Shown here piece after piece: positions 55,959 to 64,000 of a DNA stretch of 64,000 nt (position 1 is its first letter; each line of letters begins with the position of its first letter). Both the position numbers and the translations under genes were made by a program. Source of the DNA: Alphaproteobacteria bacterium (GTDB taxonomy: Bacteria; Pseudomonadota; Alphaproteobacteria; Rhizobiales; Rhizobiaceae); NCBI GenBank assembly GCA_018823835.1, contig JAHJHT010000002.1, positions 1,302,001 to 1,366,000 of the forward strand, written 5' to 3'. The notes below the pieces were generated by a model. That model ran no database searches and had not been told where the DNA came from. It saw nothing but the letters and a program-made list of their open reading frames with translations.

Positions 55959-56053
55959 GAGCGGAGCGGCGAGAAGAACTGCATCCGCCGGTTGTGCCTT
56001 CGTCGGGCCGGGCAAAAAGCACAACCGGCAACGCCCTCGGGGCGCCTTCCCGA

Positions 56054-56067
56054 TTGACCCTGATCAA
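56054..56067. promoter_or_regulatory. FNR/FixK-like box upstream of two divergent genes
   Basis: TTGACCCTGATCAA differs from TTGAT-N4-ATCAA in one base. It is about 100 bp before the GT25 ATG and about 100 bp before the HD-like gene on the other strand. Confidence 0.5.
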
Positions 56068-56165
56068 TGCCTTTGTGCAAGCAGCGCGTCTATCTGGAAA
56101 GGATGACCGTCATTCGTCCCCAGCCAATCGCCCTTTTTTGAACTGGATTCGAGACCTTTTGCGAG

Positions 56166-57071
56166 ATGATTTGCTACCTGATCAATCTTGAGCGAACGCC
56201 CGAACGCCTCGCTCACTTCATGGCGCAGGTCGAAGGTCACAACTTGGAAGTCGCCAGGGTGGAAGCCGTGGACGGCTTGGCACTTTCGGCAGCGGAAATT
56301 CGGCAATGGCAGGAGCGGTCCACGGTATGGTCGCCCCTTTCGAGTGCCGAAATTGGCTGTTTCCTCAGCCACCGCGAGGCATGGTCAATGGTGGTGGAGC
56401 GCGGCGAACCCTGGGCGTTCATCGCAGAAGACGACATTCATCTTTCGGACGATTTCGGCGACTTCTTAAACAATGCGGACTGGCTGCCGGCAGATGCGGC
56501 TCTGGTGAAAGCGGAGACGTCTTTTGCACGGATCGAGATGTCCATGAAAGGATGTCGGAAAGCCCGCATGCACCGGATGTGCCGGCTAGCGTCAGACCAT
56601 ACGGGGTCAGGCGGGTATTTCGTTTCCCGGACAGGCGCAGAGGTTCTCCTGCGGTTGGCCGATACCGTCTGTGAACCGGTGGACCGGTTTCTGTTTTCGC
56701 CGGACCTTCCCGCTGCCCAGGCCCTTCGGCCGTATCAGCTCGACCCTGCGCTCTGCACACAGGACTGCTACTTGACCGCGCAGGGACTGGGACTGGGACT
56801 GAAGGGAAACATCCCGTGGGGTGGCGGGCCGGCAACCGCGACACGCGAGCCCAAACGCACTGGGACTGCAAAACTGCGCCATGAAGTCCTTCGGCCGCTC
56901 CTTCAGTTGGCTGCCCTGAGGAGACGGTTGTGCCGAGGTGCGTTCCGCAAGTCCATCACCAAAGCTGTGCGCATCCGGATCGGCGGAAAACTGCTATCTG
57001 GAAAACGCCGTTCGACCGGCCTGATGGCGCGTTGCCGCTCCCTGATCATGATCACAAACACTGCCGTGTAG
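56166..57071 (+). CDS. Family 25 glycosyltransferase (LPS/LOS type)
   Basis: A 301-residue protein that opens with the GT25 signature YLINLERTPERLAHF, then GCFLSHREAWSMVVERGEPWAFIAEDDI with the E-D-D metal site, and SGGYFVSRTGAEVLL. It probably adds a galactose-type residue to lipooligosaccharide. The last 60 residues are basic and of lower quality (RRRLCRGAFRKSITK), perhaps an extension past the real domain end. A FixK-like box lies upstream. Confidence 0.85.
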   Translation: MICYLINLERTPERLAHFMAQVEGHNLEVARVEAVDGLALSAAEIRQWQERSTVWSPLSSAEIGCFLSHREAWSMVVERGEPWAFIAEDDIHLSDDFGDFLNNADWLPADAALVKAETSFARIEMSMKGCRKARMHRMCRLASDHTGSGGYFVSRTGAEVLLRLADTVCEPVDRFLFSPDLPAAQALRPYQLDPALCTQDCYLTAQGLGLGLKGNIPWGGGPATATREPKRTGTAKLRHEVLRPLLQLAALRRRLCRGAFRKSITKAVRIRIGGKLLSGKRRSTGLMARCRSLIMITNTAV

Positions 57072-57189
57072 AGGCCAAAAAGGCCTGCAGGGCGGCGTCG
57101 ATGGCGGGATCGATCGGTGGCGGCATAGTCCCGCCAGCATTGATTTCCAGCGATCCGCGGCGCGCTGGCGCCCCAGGGGCGCGAGCCAT

Positions 57190-57682
57190 GACTGGAAAGC
57201 AAACGCTCGCTTGATGCGATCGAGGCGCATGTCGACGCCCTGCGCGGCACACCGTGGCGCGTCGGCTTTTCTCCTGCCCTGCCTTCGCGACCGGCCGCGC
57301 CGAGGCCATGGCGCTGGTTGAGACCGAGGGCCTGGCCTCGGCGATGGACAAGCTGACGCTGCTTTCCGACCGCAGCGGCAGTGCAGCCTGGGCGGACTGG
57401 CACCGCGCCGCCGACCTGCCGTTCAAGACCCGCGACGCGGTACTGACGATTCCCGATCCGAACGTGCGGGTGCAGGCGGTGATTGACGGCCAGTGTATCG
57501 CGCTCAACGACGCCCTGGTGGAGGCGAAGATGGATCGCGGACGGCTATTCCGGCTATCGCCGCACCAGATCGACGACTCCGGCTATTTCCTGGTGCATGG
57601 GGTTGACGCGATGAGCAATCCCGACGTGGCGGCCTTCGCGCACTGGATGCTTTCGCTCGAGGAGCCGGCCGACCAGAGTTGA
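57190..57682 (+). pseudogene. Remnant of a LysR-family regulator (sensor domain)
   Basis: The last 100 codons (ALVETEGLASAMDKL, TIPDPNVRVQAVIDGQCIAL, FLVHGVDAMSNPD) match the C-terminal effector domain of GcvA-like LysR regulators. Upstream, LysR-like residues continue in a different frame (RSLDAIEAHVDALRGTPWRV), so there is at least one frameshift, and no HTH region is visible. An in-frame GTG at 57254 is unlikely to express a functional protein. Confidence 0.65.
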
Positions 57683-57736
57683 CCGAGTTCGCGGTCCGGC
57701 AGTGGCAGCATCATGGCAGATGGCCGCCTAAGTGCG

Positions 57737-58141
57737 CTAATCCATGTTGCGGGCGCTTTCCGCGGCACGCGTCAGGTGGCGCATGAGTTCGTCGGCCAGG
57801 GCCGGTGAGAGACCTGCAACATCAACGGCCTGGGTCATGCATTTCAGCCAGAGATCCTGCATCTCCGTGCCGATCGGAACGTGCTCGTGGATTTCTTTCA
57901 GCCGGGTATGGCCATGGTTCTGGAGATAGTAGGCAGGCCCGCCGAGGAAGCCCGACAGATAGTCGAACTGTTCGATCCGGGAGTGGGCCACGCCGTGCCC
58001 CCTGAGATGAAGCAGGTTCAGGTCGCGGGCGTATTCCTCGGTTTCGATGATGTCATAGAAGGCCTTGACCAGCGCACGGACACCCTTGTCCTCGCCGATC
58101 CGCTTGTAGAGCGATGCCTTCGGGTTCGCAGTCGCCTCCAT
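57737..58141 (-). CDS. Group 2 truncated haemoglobin (TrHbO type)
   Basis: A 134-residue globin. The F-helix segment YLQNHGHTRLKEIHEHVPIG carries the proximal histidine, and AFYDIIETEEYARDL is the B/C region; the length is usual for group 2. It binds oxygen or NO in the cytoplasm. ATG 58141 excludes an unlikely 22-residue extension. It is monocistronic. Confidence 0.9.
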   Translation of the reverse strand: MEATANPKASLYKRIGEDKGVRALVKAFYDIIETEEYARDLNLLHLRGHGVAHSRIEQFDYLSGFLGGPAYYLQNHGHTRLKEIHEHVPIGTEMQDLWLKCMTQAVDVAGLSPALADELMRHLTRAAESARNMD

Positions 58142-58384
58142 CGTGCCTGTGCCCCATGCTTTAACGAGGACGTTATCGCGTCCGAATGCCGACCTTAGAC
58201 CGGACATTCACGAAATATCTGGCCCAGCCCTGCCAATCCGAAACCCATCACACTCTCCCTCTACGCTTGTGAGAAGTCTGGGCTCAAGTCGATATCTGTC
58301 GGTGAACCAGTATCGATAGCCCAATAATTTGCACAAAGTCACTGGCCTCGGACATGCTACTGGGCTGAATGCATTGGGAAAGAG

Positions 58385-59074
58385 TTGTCCTTGAAGCGCG
58401 CATTACTTGCCGATTCGCTAGGGACGGATCATGCTGCCCACTCAATTGGAAGAGAAACTGTCTTGAAACTGTTCGGAATCAAGCTTCGCGCGCCTTGGCG
58501 GCGTTATGGCAACACAAAGTTTGGCGGCGACTGGCCGTACCGTCTCGAAGGGCTCTTTCAATCCGGAGTTGAGTTCAGTGGAAAGACAATCCTTGATGCG
58601 GGGTGCAACGTTGGGATCGTGGCGTATGAAATCGCCAAGCACGGACCAGCTTCGATCCACGGCGTGGACTATTTCCCCGAGTTCATCACGACCGCGAGGA
58701 ACATCTTTCACGGCTACCGTGCTCTTCCGCACAGGTTCGACGTACTTGACCTGACTAAGCCACGTCGCGTCGAAAAGACACTCTCGGCCAACTACGATAT
58801 CATTGTCTTCTTGGCTGTGTGGCGGCACATATACGAGAGACACGGTGCCGTCGTTGCTGAGCAGGTTGCGGTCACCCTCGCCAATCGATGCACATCCACG
58901 CTAATTGCCCGAACCGCACCGGCTGAACTCGCCGATGCCTTTTCGAGCATTATGCGCCGAGAAGGATTCGAGCTTGTCCACGAACGGCGTCGTGCCAACT
59001 CAACGAGCCGTGGCCGCTCGCTGTCTGTTTACAGTCGAGTTCGGCAGTCGGCCTCAAACGAAGCGAACGGCTGA
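58385..59074 (+). CDS. Class I SAM-dependent methyltransferase-like protein
   Basis: About 229 residues. Motif I is TILDAGCNVGIVAYEIAKHG, followed by SIHGVDYFPEFI (post-I acid) and DIIVFLAVWRHIYER (motif IV region). The N-terminal part contains GNTKFGGDWPYRLEGLF. Start is unsure: TTG 58385 and nearby TTGs are candidates and no early ATG exists. The GC is lower than in neighbours to the left, so it may be acquired. The acceptor is unknown. Confidence 0.72.
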   Translation: MSLKRALLADSLGTDHAAHSIGRETVLKLFGIKLRAPWRRYGNTKFGGDWPYRLEGLFQSGVEFSGKTILDAGCNVGIVAYEIAKHGPASIHGVDYFPEFITTARNIFHGYRALPHRFDVLDLTKPRRVEKTLSANYDIIVFLAVWRHIYERHGAVVAEQVAVTLANRCTSTLIARTAPAELADAFSSIMRREGFELVHERRRANSTSRGRSLSVYSRVRQSASNEANG

Positions 59075-59316
59075 GCAGACCCCATTTGTGACAGTGCATC
59101 CCATCGATGGAGAGGCCCCGGTAGACTGACACATATTCCTAAAGATCGATCGCCCCCCGAGATAACTGACATCCCCCGCCGCAACCCGCTACCTTACAAG
59201 GTCAAAATCCTGTCCGGGCCGGCCGTTACCGGCGATTTCCTGGCAGGGATCGCGCGTGGTCCGACCACCGCTTTGCGATTGCAGGCGGCCGGCGGGGCAT
59301 GGTATCGAGAGCGCGC

Positions 59317-59390
59317 GCGGGTATGATGTAATGGTAGCTTGTCAGCTTCCCAAGCTGAACGCGCGGGTTCGATTCCCGCTACCCGCTCCA
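59317..59390 (+). tRNA. tRNA-Gly (anticodon CCC)
   Basis: A 74-nt cloverleaf: acceptor GCGGGTA pairs with TACCCGC, D arm with AATGGTA, anticodon arm TCAGC-TTCCCAA-GCTGA giving CCC, T arm GCGGGTTCGATTCCCGC, discriminator T and encoded CCA. An integrase fragment lies just downstream, so its 3' end has served as an integration target. Confidence 0.95.
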
Positions 59391-59459
59391 GCCATTGTCG
59401 TACGGCAATGAAGTCTGGACAACGTCAAAGAAGCTTGGACTTTGTGCAAACCCGTTCTT

Positions 59460-59620
59460 CGACGGCCGTACACCTGCTTGTTATTCACCCAATAGCGGAA
59501 CAGCCAGGTTCTGGTGCCTTGATCGCGGATCTGCAGATAGAGATTGTTGGACACGCAGGTCATTCCGACCTTACGGATCGCATCGACCTCCATTGCCGAC
59601 ATGGCGCGCTTTCGGGCCAA
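59460..59620 (-). pseudogene. N-terminal fragment of a tyrosine integrase
   Basis: Beginning at ATG 59620 on the minus strand, about 52 residues (SAMEVDAIRKVGM, NNLYLQIRDQGTRTWLFRYW) match the DUF4102 arm-binding domain of P4-type integrases. After that the frame reads unrelated sequence into the tRNA. The catalytic domain is gone. It lies 70 bp from tRNA-Gly and points toward it. Confidence 0.75.
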
Positions 59621-59778
59621 GGTCTTGGCTCCCAGATGCGCATTGGGTCATTCTTGGCTGGAGCATTGCGTGATGTATTGCCATAGTCGACCACGATTAT
59701 GATCGTCGCGCCGTTTAGATCAATTTGCTCGGAGACCTGAACGCAGCCGAGGTGAGCACGGGCAATAAGGGAACTCGG

Positions 59779-62700
59779 ATGACCGTCGGAGCAAGGATCG
59801 GTTTGGCAATCTTGGGGTTCGTCATCTCAATCGCTTGCGGCCCTGCCATAGGACAGGAGTCGGGCAGGTGCTCGCAAACGAGCAGCATAGAGATCGACGT
59901 CAGCGTCGATCCTTCGGCAGATCCAAAAAGCGGGAAGCCGTTTAGACTGATGTGGGACGCCCGTCACCTGCGATGCAAAGATCCGCACTATCTCGTTATT
60001 GCACTCCCGGAGCGTGTGCGATTCTCAGGGAGTGGAGCAGTCGCGCTCGGTCCAGGCGAACGAGCGCCCTATGACATCGGGTATCGGGAAGACAGGATGA
60101 GGCTTGCAATCCCGCTGCGGAGTGGAACAAGTCTACAGGGTGAAATAACGATCGTACCGTTCCTCACGGGCTCGATGAAAATCGAATGGGCCATTGCAAT
60201 ACCACAAGGTGAAATTACGAGAATCGTAGAGGGCGAAGGCATTAGTTTTGATGTGAGGCCCGGCCCACCTAAGATCGTGATCCAGGACGTTTATGCTGCC
60301 GATCGACCCCTTGATACCCTGACGAGCGAATCTGGCGACTATCGGCTGGACATATTCGATGGCTATTTCCGCGTCACAGACACGCTGACAGGTGCGCTGG
60401 TCGTCGCTGCAGAAGGTTACCGGCCTGGCTTCTCTCCAACATCCCGCTTTCTTCATGTATTCGGGGACAAGGCATCCCAGTTGCGAGTATTCGACCTATA
60501 CTCGGAAACACTTGCACTAGATCTCGATCCAGAGGGGGCCGGTGGCCGTGGCTTTTTCGTCCAGGGCCTCGAGTGGTCGGCCGGGGATACGTTCCTGATG
60601 GTCGCCTATGAAGCCGCGGGTGCGGTCGGTTTCAAGGAGATGCTGTTCGACCGGGCATTTCGATATCAGGCCGAAGGATGCGGGGCCTGTTCGCCCGATG
60701 AAACGATCGTCGCAATCGACATCGAGAATGCGGTTGTCGCCATTGGTAGACCCGGTGATGGACCGGGTAGAGGAGACCTGTATAGCCTTCTTGCTGATCG
60801 ACAAATCGTTGATCGGGAGAGCGAGCAAACTGTGCCGCTCCTGGTTTCCCTCGATTCCACAGTTTCAGCGCCGACTCAGCGTCCCGCTCGATATGTCCGC
60901 AAACCTGGCGGACCTGACTGGTTTCTGAATGGATCCCGGAAGTCGAGCATAGACTATCGGCAAGGCGTCCCGATCATCCTCGCAGGCGAAGCAGTCACGG
61001 CTCAGGCCGAAGAGAAGGTCGCAATCGAGGACGAAGCATCTTGGCGCAGCATAGTAGCATTGAAGCGTACAGGGCTTCTCAACCGCGAAACACGATTGAC
61101 GAAACGCCTTTCTTCTCTCGGCATCGATCTGAGCCCCACGCCCGAGTTGGCCTTCGACCGGCTGACGTTTCTCCATGTTGGTGAGGACTATGACAGCTAT
61201 TCTGAGGAGGACTACGAAAGGCTTGGCGAACTCTATCGGATAGAGCCTGGGCGCGCCGCCCTCGCCAGAGGCCTAGCGTCGCGCGACTTGGCAAAGGCCA
61301 TAGATGAGAAGGTCTTCGGGCTAACCGAAGATCACAATACCTGTGGCCTCGCTTCGGTTAATCGGGCCTTCAAGGGACAGGCACAGCTCTGGACTTGGAA
61401 GGACGGTAGTCGCCTGTACCAAGTCATCCAATACTATTGTTATGTCAGCACCGGCGGCATTCCCGCCGGCATCGCGTTTTTGGTGACGGCGGATGAGAAC
61501 AAGATCGACTATTCCGTACTGGGCGAAACAGTTGACGGGGAGATGGAACTCTATGGGTCATATGTCCGCGAGCCGTGGAGCCCCGAAGACAAGGGCCCGT
61601 CTCTTGCGAACATCCAGATGTACGGGGCATTGCGTGTATTCCGGCCGGACGGGTCCCGTCTGGCGCTGGTCAATGCGCAAGGAAGTCTCGCAGTCTACGA
61701 TGTCGCAAGGGGCAGAACGGTGCTCTCCATCGACGAGTTGCAAGAGTTCGCACGTGTTGCAAACGTAGCAGCCACGATAGACGGAAAGCACATTGTCCAG
61801 ATAAATGACGACGGTCGCTTCTTCATCTATGAACTAAGGACAGGCACCCAAGTGCTTTCCGGTCGTTATCTTGATGACGAAGTGGTCGTATACGACAAAG
61901 CGCTGCGTTTTGACGCAACAGCCGAAGGCGCCAACCATGTTCACCTGAAGTTTCCAGGGGATCGTAGCCTCTATCAGCTCAGCCAGTTCGATGCGGTGCT
62001 CCGGACAGCCAATATTGCGGCTCGATGGTTGGGCGGAGCGAGCGAACCGCAACAATCGACGGTCATTACCTCTCCTCCTGCTGTTACCCTTTCGCTGGTG
62101 TCCAAAGCGCACGTTTCCGCCACCGTCCAAATCCATGCGAGCGCGGCGCGCGAGCTAAAGGATATCAGAGTTTACCGTGATGGGCGTTTGATTGATACGC
62201 TTCCGCTCGGCGCCCATGAGACAGCACTCGAAACAAGCCTGAAGATCAGCCCGGAAACCCGAACCCTTGCCGTAAGAGCCACGGACAAATTCGGTGCGAC
62301 AAGTGCTGCTGCCGTTCTTAGCCTCGATTCGGGCGCATCCGGCAAAGACAAGGCGGTAGGCCGCCTCTTCGTGGTCGCTGTAGGGACAGACACCTACGAT
62401 GATCCGCGAATTGCAGATCTAAGGTATGCGGCCAGTGATGCGCGAGCATTCGCCAAGGCTGTCCTTGGGGCTGGCAGCCCCTACTACAATCAGGTTCACA
62501 CCACGGTCCTTGAAAACCGCCCAAACTTATCGGTTGTTCTGCCCGAACAGATTAAAAGCATCGCGGCACGGATGACGGATGCTGACACGCTGCTCGTCCA
62601 TATCGCGGGACATGGGCTGCTTGGAGAAGGCGGCGGTTTCTACTTAGCGGACCGCACCACACGCATCGACGACCTCTTGGCGACCGCGATGGCATGGACG

Positions 62701-63084
62701 GACCTCTCTGAAGCCCTTTCTTCTGCCGCTGGTCGCGTATTCATCTTCCTTGACGCATGTCATTCCGGGGCGGCAGGATCCGCAACGAACGACCAGGCGG
62801 TAGACAGCCTGCTGGCATCTGCCAAGGCGCCCATCAACGTTATAGCTGCTTCCAAAGGGCGGCAGTTCAGTTTCGAAGGCGGCCAATTTGCCGGCGGCGC
62901 GTTTACCTCGGCTCTTAACGAGATACTCTTGGACGTTTCCTCACATGACAGCAATGGCAACGGGGTCCTCGAATTCTCCGAACTGTATCGTTCACTCAAG
63001 CAAAGAGTGGTGACCGATACGCGCGGAGAACAGATCCCCTGGATATCTCGTTCCGATCTCGTAGGTGATGCACCGGTCCTGTGA
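59779..63084 (+). CDS. Large exported caspase-family (peptidase C14) protein with EF-hand loop
   Basis: An 1101-residue protein. It starts with a signal peptide (cleavage near IGQES). Residues about 30-820 form long beta-rich regions with WD-propeller-like repeats (LRVFDLYSETLALDL, LAVYDVARGRTVLSI, FFIYELRTGTQVLS). The caspase domain covers about 860-1080: histidine 945 (HIAGHGLLGEG) and cysteine 994 (FIFLDACHSGA). A canonical EF-hand loop D-x-N-x-N-G-x-x-E-x-x-E lies at 1057-1068. ATG 59779 follows AAGGGA by 6-7 nt. It is flanked by integrase remnants and GC is lower than the chromosomal core, so it is probably mobile cargo. Confidence 0.85.
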   Translation: MTVGARIGLAILGFVISIACGPAIGQESGRCSQTSSIEIDVSVDPSADPKSGKPFRLMWDARHLRCKDPHYLVIALPERVRFSGSGAVALGPGERAPYDIGYREDRMRLAIPLRSGTSLQGEITIVPFLTGSMKIEWAIAIPQGEITRIVEGEGISFDVRPGPPKIVIQDVYAADRPLDTLTSESGDYRLDIFDGYFRVTDTLTGALVVAAEGYRPGFSPTSRFLHVFGDKASQLRVFDLYSETLALDLDPEGAGGRGFFVQGLEWSAGDTFLMVAYEAAGAVGFKEMLFDRAFRYQAEGCGACSPDETIVAIDIENAVVAIGRPGDGPGRGDLYSLLADRQIVDRESEQTVPLLVSLDSTVSAPTQRPARYVRKPGGPDWFLNGSRKSSIDYRQGVPIILAGEAVTAQAEEKVAIEDEASWRSIVALKRTGLLNRETRLTKRLSSLGIDLSPTPELAFDRLTFLHVGEDYDSYSEEDYERLGELYRIEPGRAALARGLASRDLAKAIDEKVFGLTEDHNTCGLASVNRAFKGQAQLWTWKDGSRLYQVIQYYCYVSTGGIPAGIAFLVTADENKIDYSVLGETVDGEMELYGSYVREPWSPEDKGPSLANIQMYGALRVFRPDGSRLALVNAQGSLAVYDVARGRTVLSIDELQEFARVANVAATIDGKHIVQINDDGRFFIYELRTGTQVLSGRYLDDEVVVYDKALRFDATAEGANHVHLKFPGDRSLYQLSQFDAVLRTANIAARWLGGASEPQQSTVITSPPAVTLSLVSKAHVSATVQIHASAARELKDIRVYRDGRLIDTLPLGAHETALETSLKISPETRTLAVRATDKFGATSAAAVLSLDSGASGKDKAVGRLFVVAVGTDTYDDPRIADLRYAASDARAFAKAVLGAGSPYYNQVHTTVLENRPNLSVVLPEQIKSIAARMTDADTLLVHIAGHGLLGEGGGFYLADRTTRIDDLLATAMAWTDLSEALSSAAGRVFIFLDACHSGAAGSATNDQAVDSLLASAKAPINVIAASKGRQFSFEGGQFAGGAFTSALNEILLDVSSHDSNGNGVLEFSELYRSLKQRVVTDTRGEQIPWISRSDLVGDAPVL

Positions 63085-63543
63085 GGCAGGAACGTTCAGC
63101 AAATCGATCTATGCCAGTTTGATACCCTCGCTGCCCAGTGACAAATACCTGCACAACGACAGACGGTCGGACAGACGGTGCAGCAGGAATCCGTAACCCG
63201 CGGCGCTCCGGGCTTTAGACAAACATCTGTCCGCCACAGTATGCTGAAAGGCCTCTAAACCGTCCGCCCAATCGCGATGACACACGGTGTTTCAGAGCAA
63301 TAACAATCACTTAGAGACAGACTGCGGTTAGGATGATGGCGGAGAGGGTGGGATTCTTCGCCAATTGTCCGCAAGCGACGGTCTTCCCGCCACCGACCCG
63401 ACCGGAACGCATTTTTGCGATACTCTGCACGATAGATAGCACGATACATTATGGTTGGGAGCCCCTATGAATTTCCCATTGCTAGACCTTGCGGCATTTC
63501 AGCGGATGCGGCTGACCGCACGCCAGGAGCATGATCAATCGCA
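63085..63543. other. Intergenic stretch with a tRNA relic and a possible small ORF
   Basis: No known gene. A GGGAG-preceded ATG at 63468 opens a 32-codon frame (M-N-F-P-L-L-D-L...) ending in TGA at 63566, of doubtful value. The tRNA-Ser 3' relic is at 63337-63356. The segment probably records successive integration and loss. Confidence 0.45.
63337..63356 (-). other. tRNA-Ser 3'-end relic, possible attachment site
   Basis: On the minus strand the 20-mer GAATCCCACCCTCTCCGCCA equals the usual end of bacterial tRNA-Ser (last T-arm half, acceptor strand, discriminator G, CCA). No tRNA body lies before it. An intact tRNA-Ser would be expected to the right, beyond the window, with the integrated element between. 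Confidence 0.55.
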
Positions 63544-64000
63544 ATGGCAACTTCCAGATTTTTGACGGGCGGCTCAACTTGCCACCGGTTGCGCGGCCGC
63601 TCTGCCGACTTGGAGGCAGAGAAACGGATTTGCAATGTGGCAACGGAAGCCGGCGCTGTTGAACACGCTTCGAACGTGCTGGACGGTTTACCCTACTTTA
63701 CGCCGCATGACATGCGCCGGACATTCGCTACCACCTGTGGCGATCTGGCTGTGCGAGGCGATGCAATATCTGCGGTGCTCGACCATGCCGACGTTTCCAG
63801 TGGACTGGCGCCCATCGTGTCCGCCGACATCACCCGCATCGCATATGATTATTCTCAACGGTTAGAACTTAAGCGCATAGCCATGGAAGCTTGGTCGGAC
63901 GCACTGTTTGCCGCCTGCGATGCAGAGTGGGCTTCTCGTCGCCCACGACGGTCTTCGCTTCGGCCAGTCCCACCGCCCATACGCAAGACGATAGAGCGGG
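63544..64000 (+). pseudogene. C-terminal part of a tyrosine recombinase/integrase, open at the window end
   Basis: An open frame from about 63544 continues past the last base. It has the integrase motif FTPHDMRRTFATT (the H-x-x-R box), AVLDHAD where L-x-H-x is expected, and AYDYSQRLELKRIAMEAW, the region of the catalytic tyrosine. The N-terminal and first catalytic arginine part is missing upstream, so it is probably a fragment unless it continues a distant fusion. It is opposite in orientation to the fragment at 59,460. Confidence 0.65.

Noticed and set aside
59779..63084. Caspase-based cytoplasmic defence system
   Set aside because: A signal peptide and lack of partner genes (no TPR, effector or sensor nearby) make an envelope or secreted role likelier.

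Overview
The window looks like chromosomal DNA of a plant-associated alphaproteobacterium of the Hyphomicrobiales, closest in style to Mesorhizobium and its relatives. The reasons are high GC, a C4-pathway 5-aminolevulinate synthase, the DUF952-pyrD pair, a DUF6460 gene, FixK/FNR-type boxes and a rhizobial rhaR/rhaS//rhaDI arrangement. No genus is proven by the sequence alone.

Positions 1-26,840 are catabolic. L-rhamnose genes come first: start of rhaS, rhaR, then divergent rhaD and rhaI. A ten-gene minus-strand operon follows (15,504 down to 4,947): a NanR-type GntR regulator, an ABM-fold monooxygenase-like protein, an HpcH/HpaI aldolase, a D-2-hydroxyacid dehydrogenase, a CUT1 ABC importer, an ApnL-family lactonase and an SDR. 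Next is an apparently complete D-apiose route: a CUT2 importer with a DUF2291 lipoprotein, ApsD, ApnO, OiaK, the RuBisCO-like OiaX, LerI and DerI. With ApnL these would take D-apiose to D-erythrose 4-phosphate. Three near-identical 17-bp sites (15,508, 18,813, 25,990) sit in front of the transcription units and resemble NanR GGTATA operators, so both blocks probably form one regulon. Rhamnose and apiose are both sugars of plant rhamnogalacturonan II.

Positions 27,255-32,436 appear less GC-rich: two glycosyltransferases, a P450/GNAT pair divergent from an ATP-grasp-like gene, and a small coupled ORF. They end at a relic of the 3' part of tRNA-Phe (32,390-32,436), the footprint expected at the end of a genomic island lying to the left.

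Positions 32,507-56,000 look like stable chromosome: LysR/SDR, galE, hemA with a perfect FixK/FNR box, an aminotransferase, mscL with a clear terminator, a CrbS/CrbR-like solute-sensing two-component pair, DUF952-pyrD, a MATE exporter, and a tightly overlapped five-gene operon (PqqD-like, HprK-related kinase, two GT2 enzymes, nucleotidyltransferase-like protein). That operon fits the poorly understood 'HPr-rel-A' system. A small cytochrome c and a host-attachment protein lie beside a second FixK-like box, followed by an MscS channel and an ATP-grasp sugar-transfer-type protein.

Positions 56,000-64,000 are patchy: a GT25 enzyme, a LysR pseudogene, a truncated haemoglobin, a methyltransferase, tRNA-Gly(CCC), an integrase N-terminal scrap, a large exported caspase-family protein with a C-terminal EF-hand loop, a tRNA-Ser 3' relic, and the C-terminal part of a tyrosine recombinase running off the end. 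This end has hosted integrating elements more than once.
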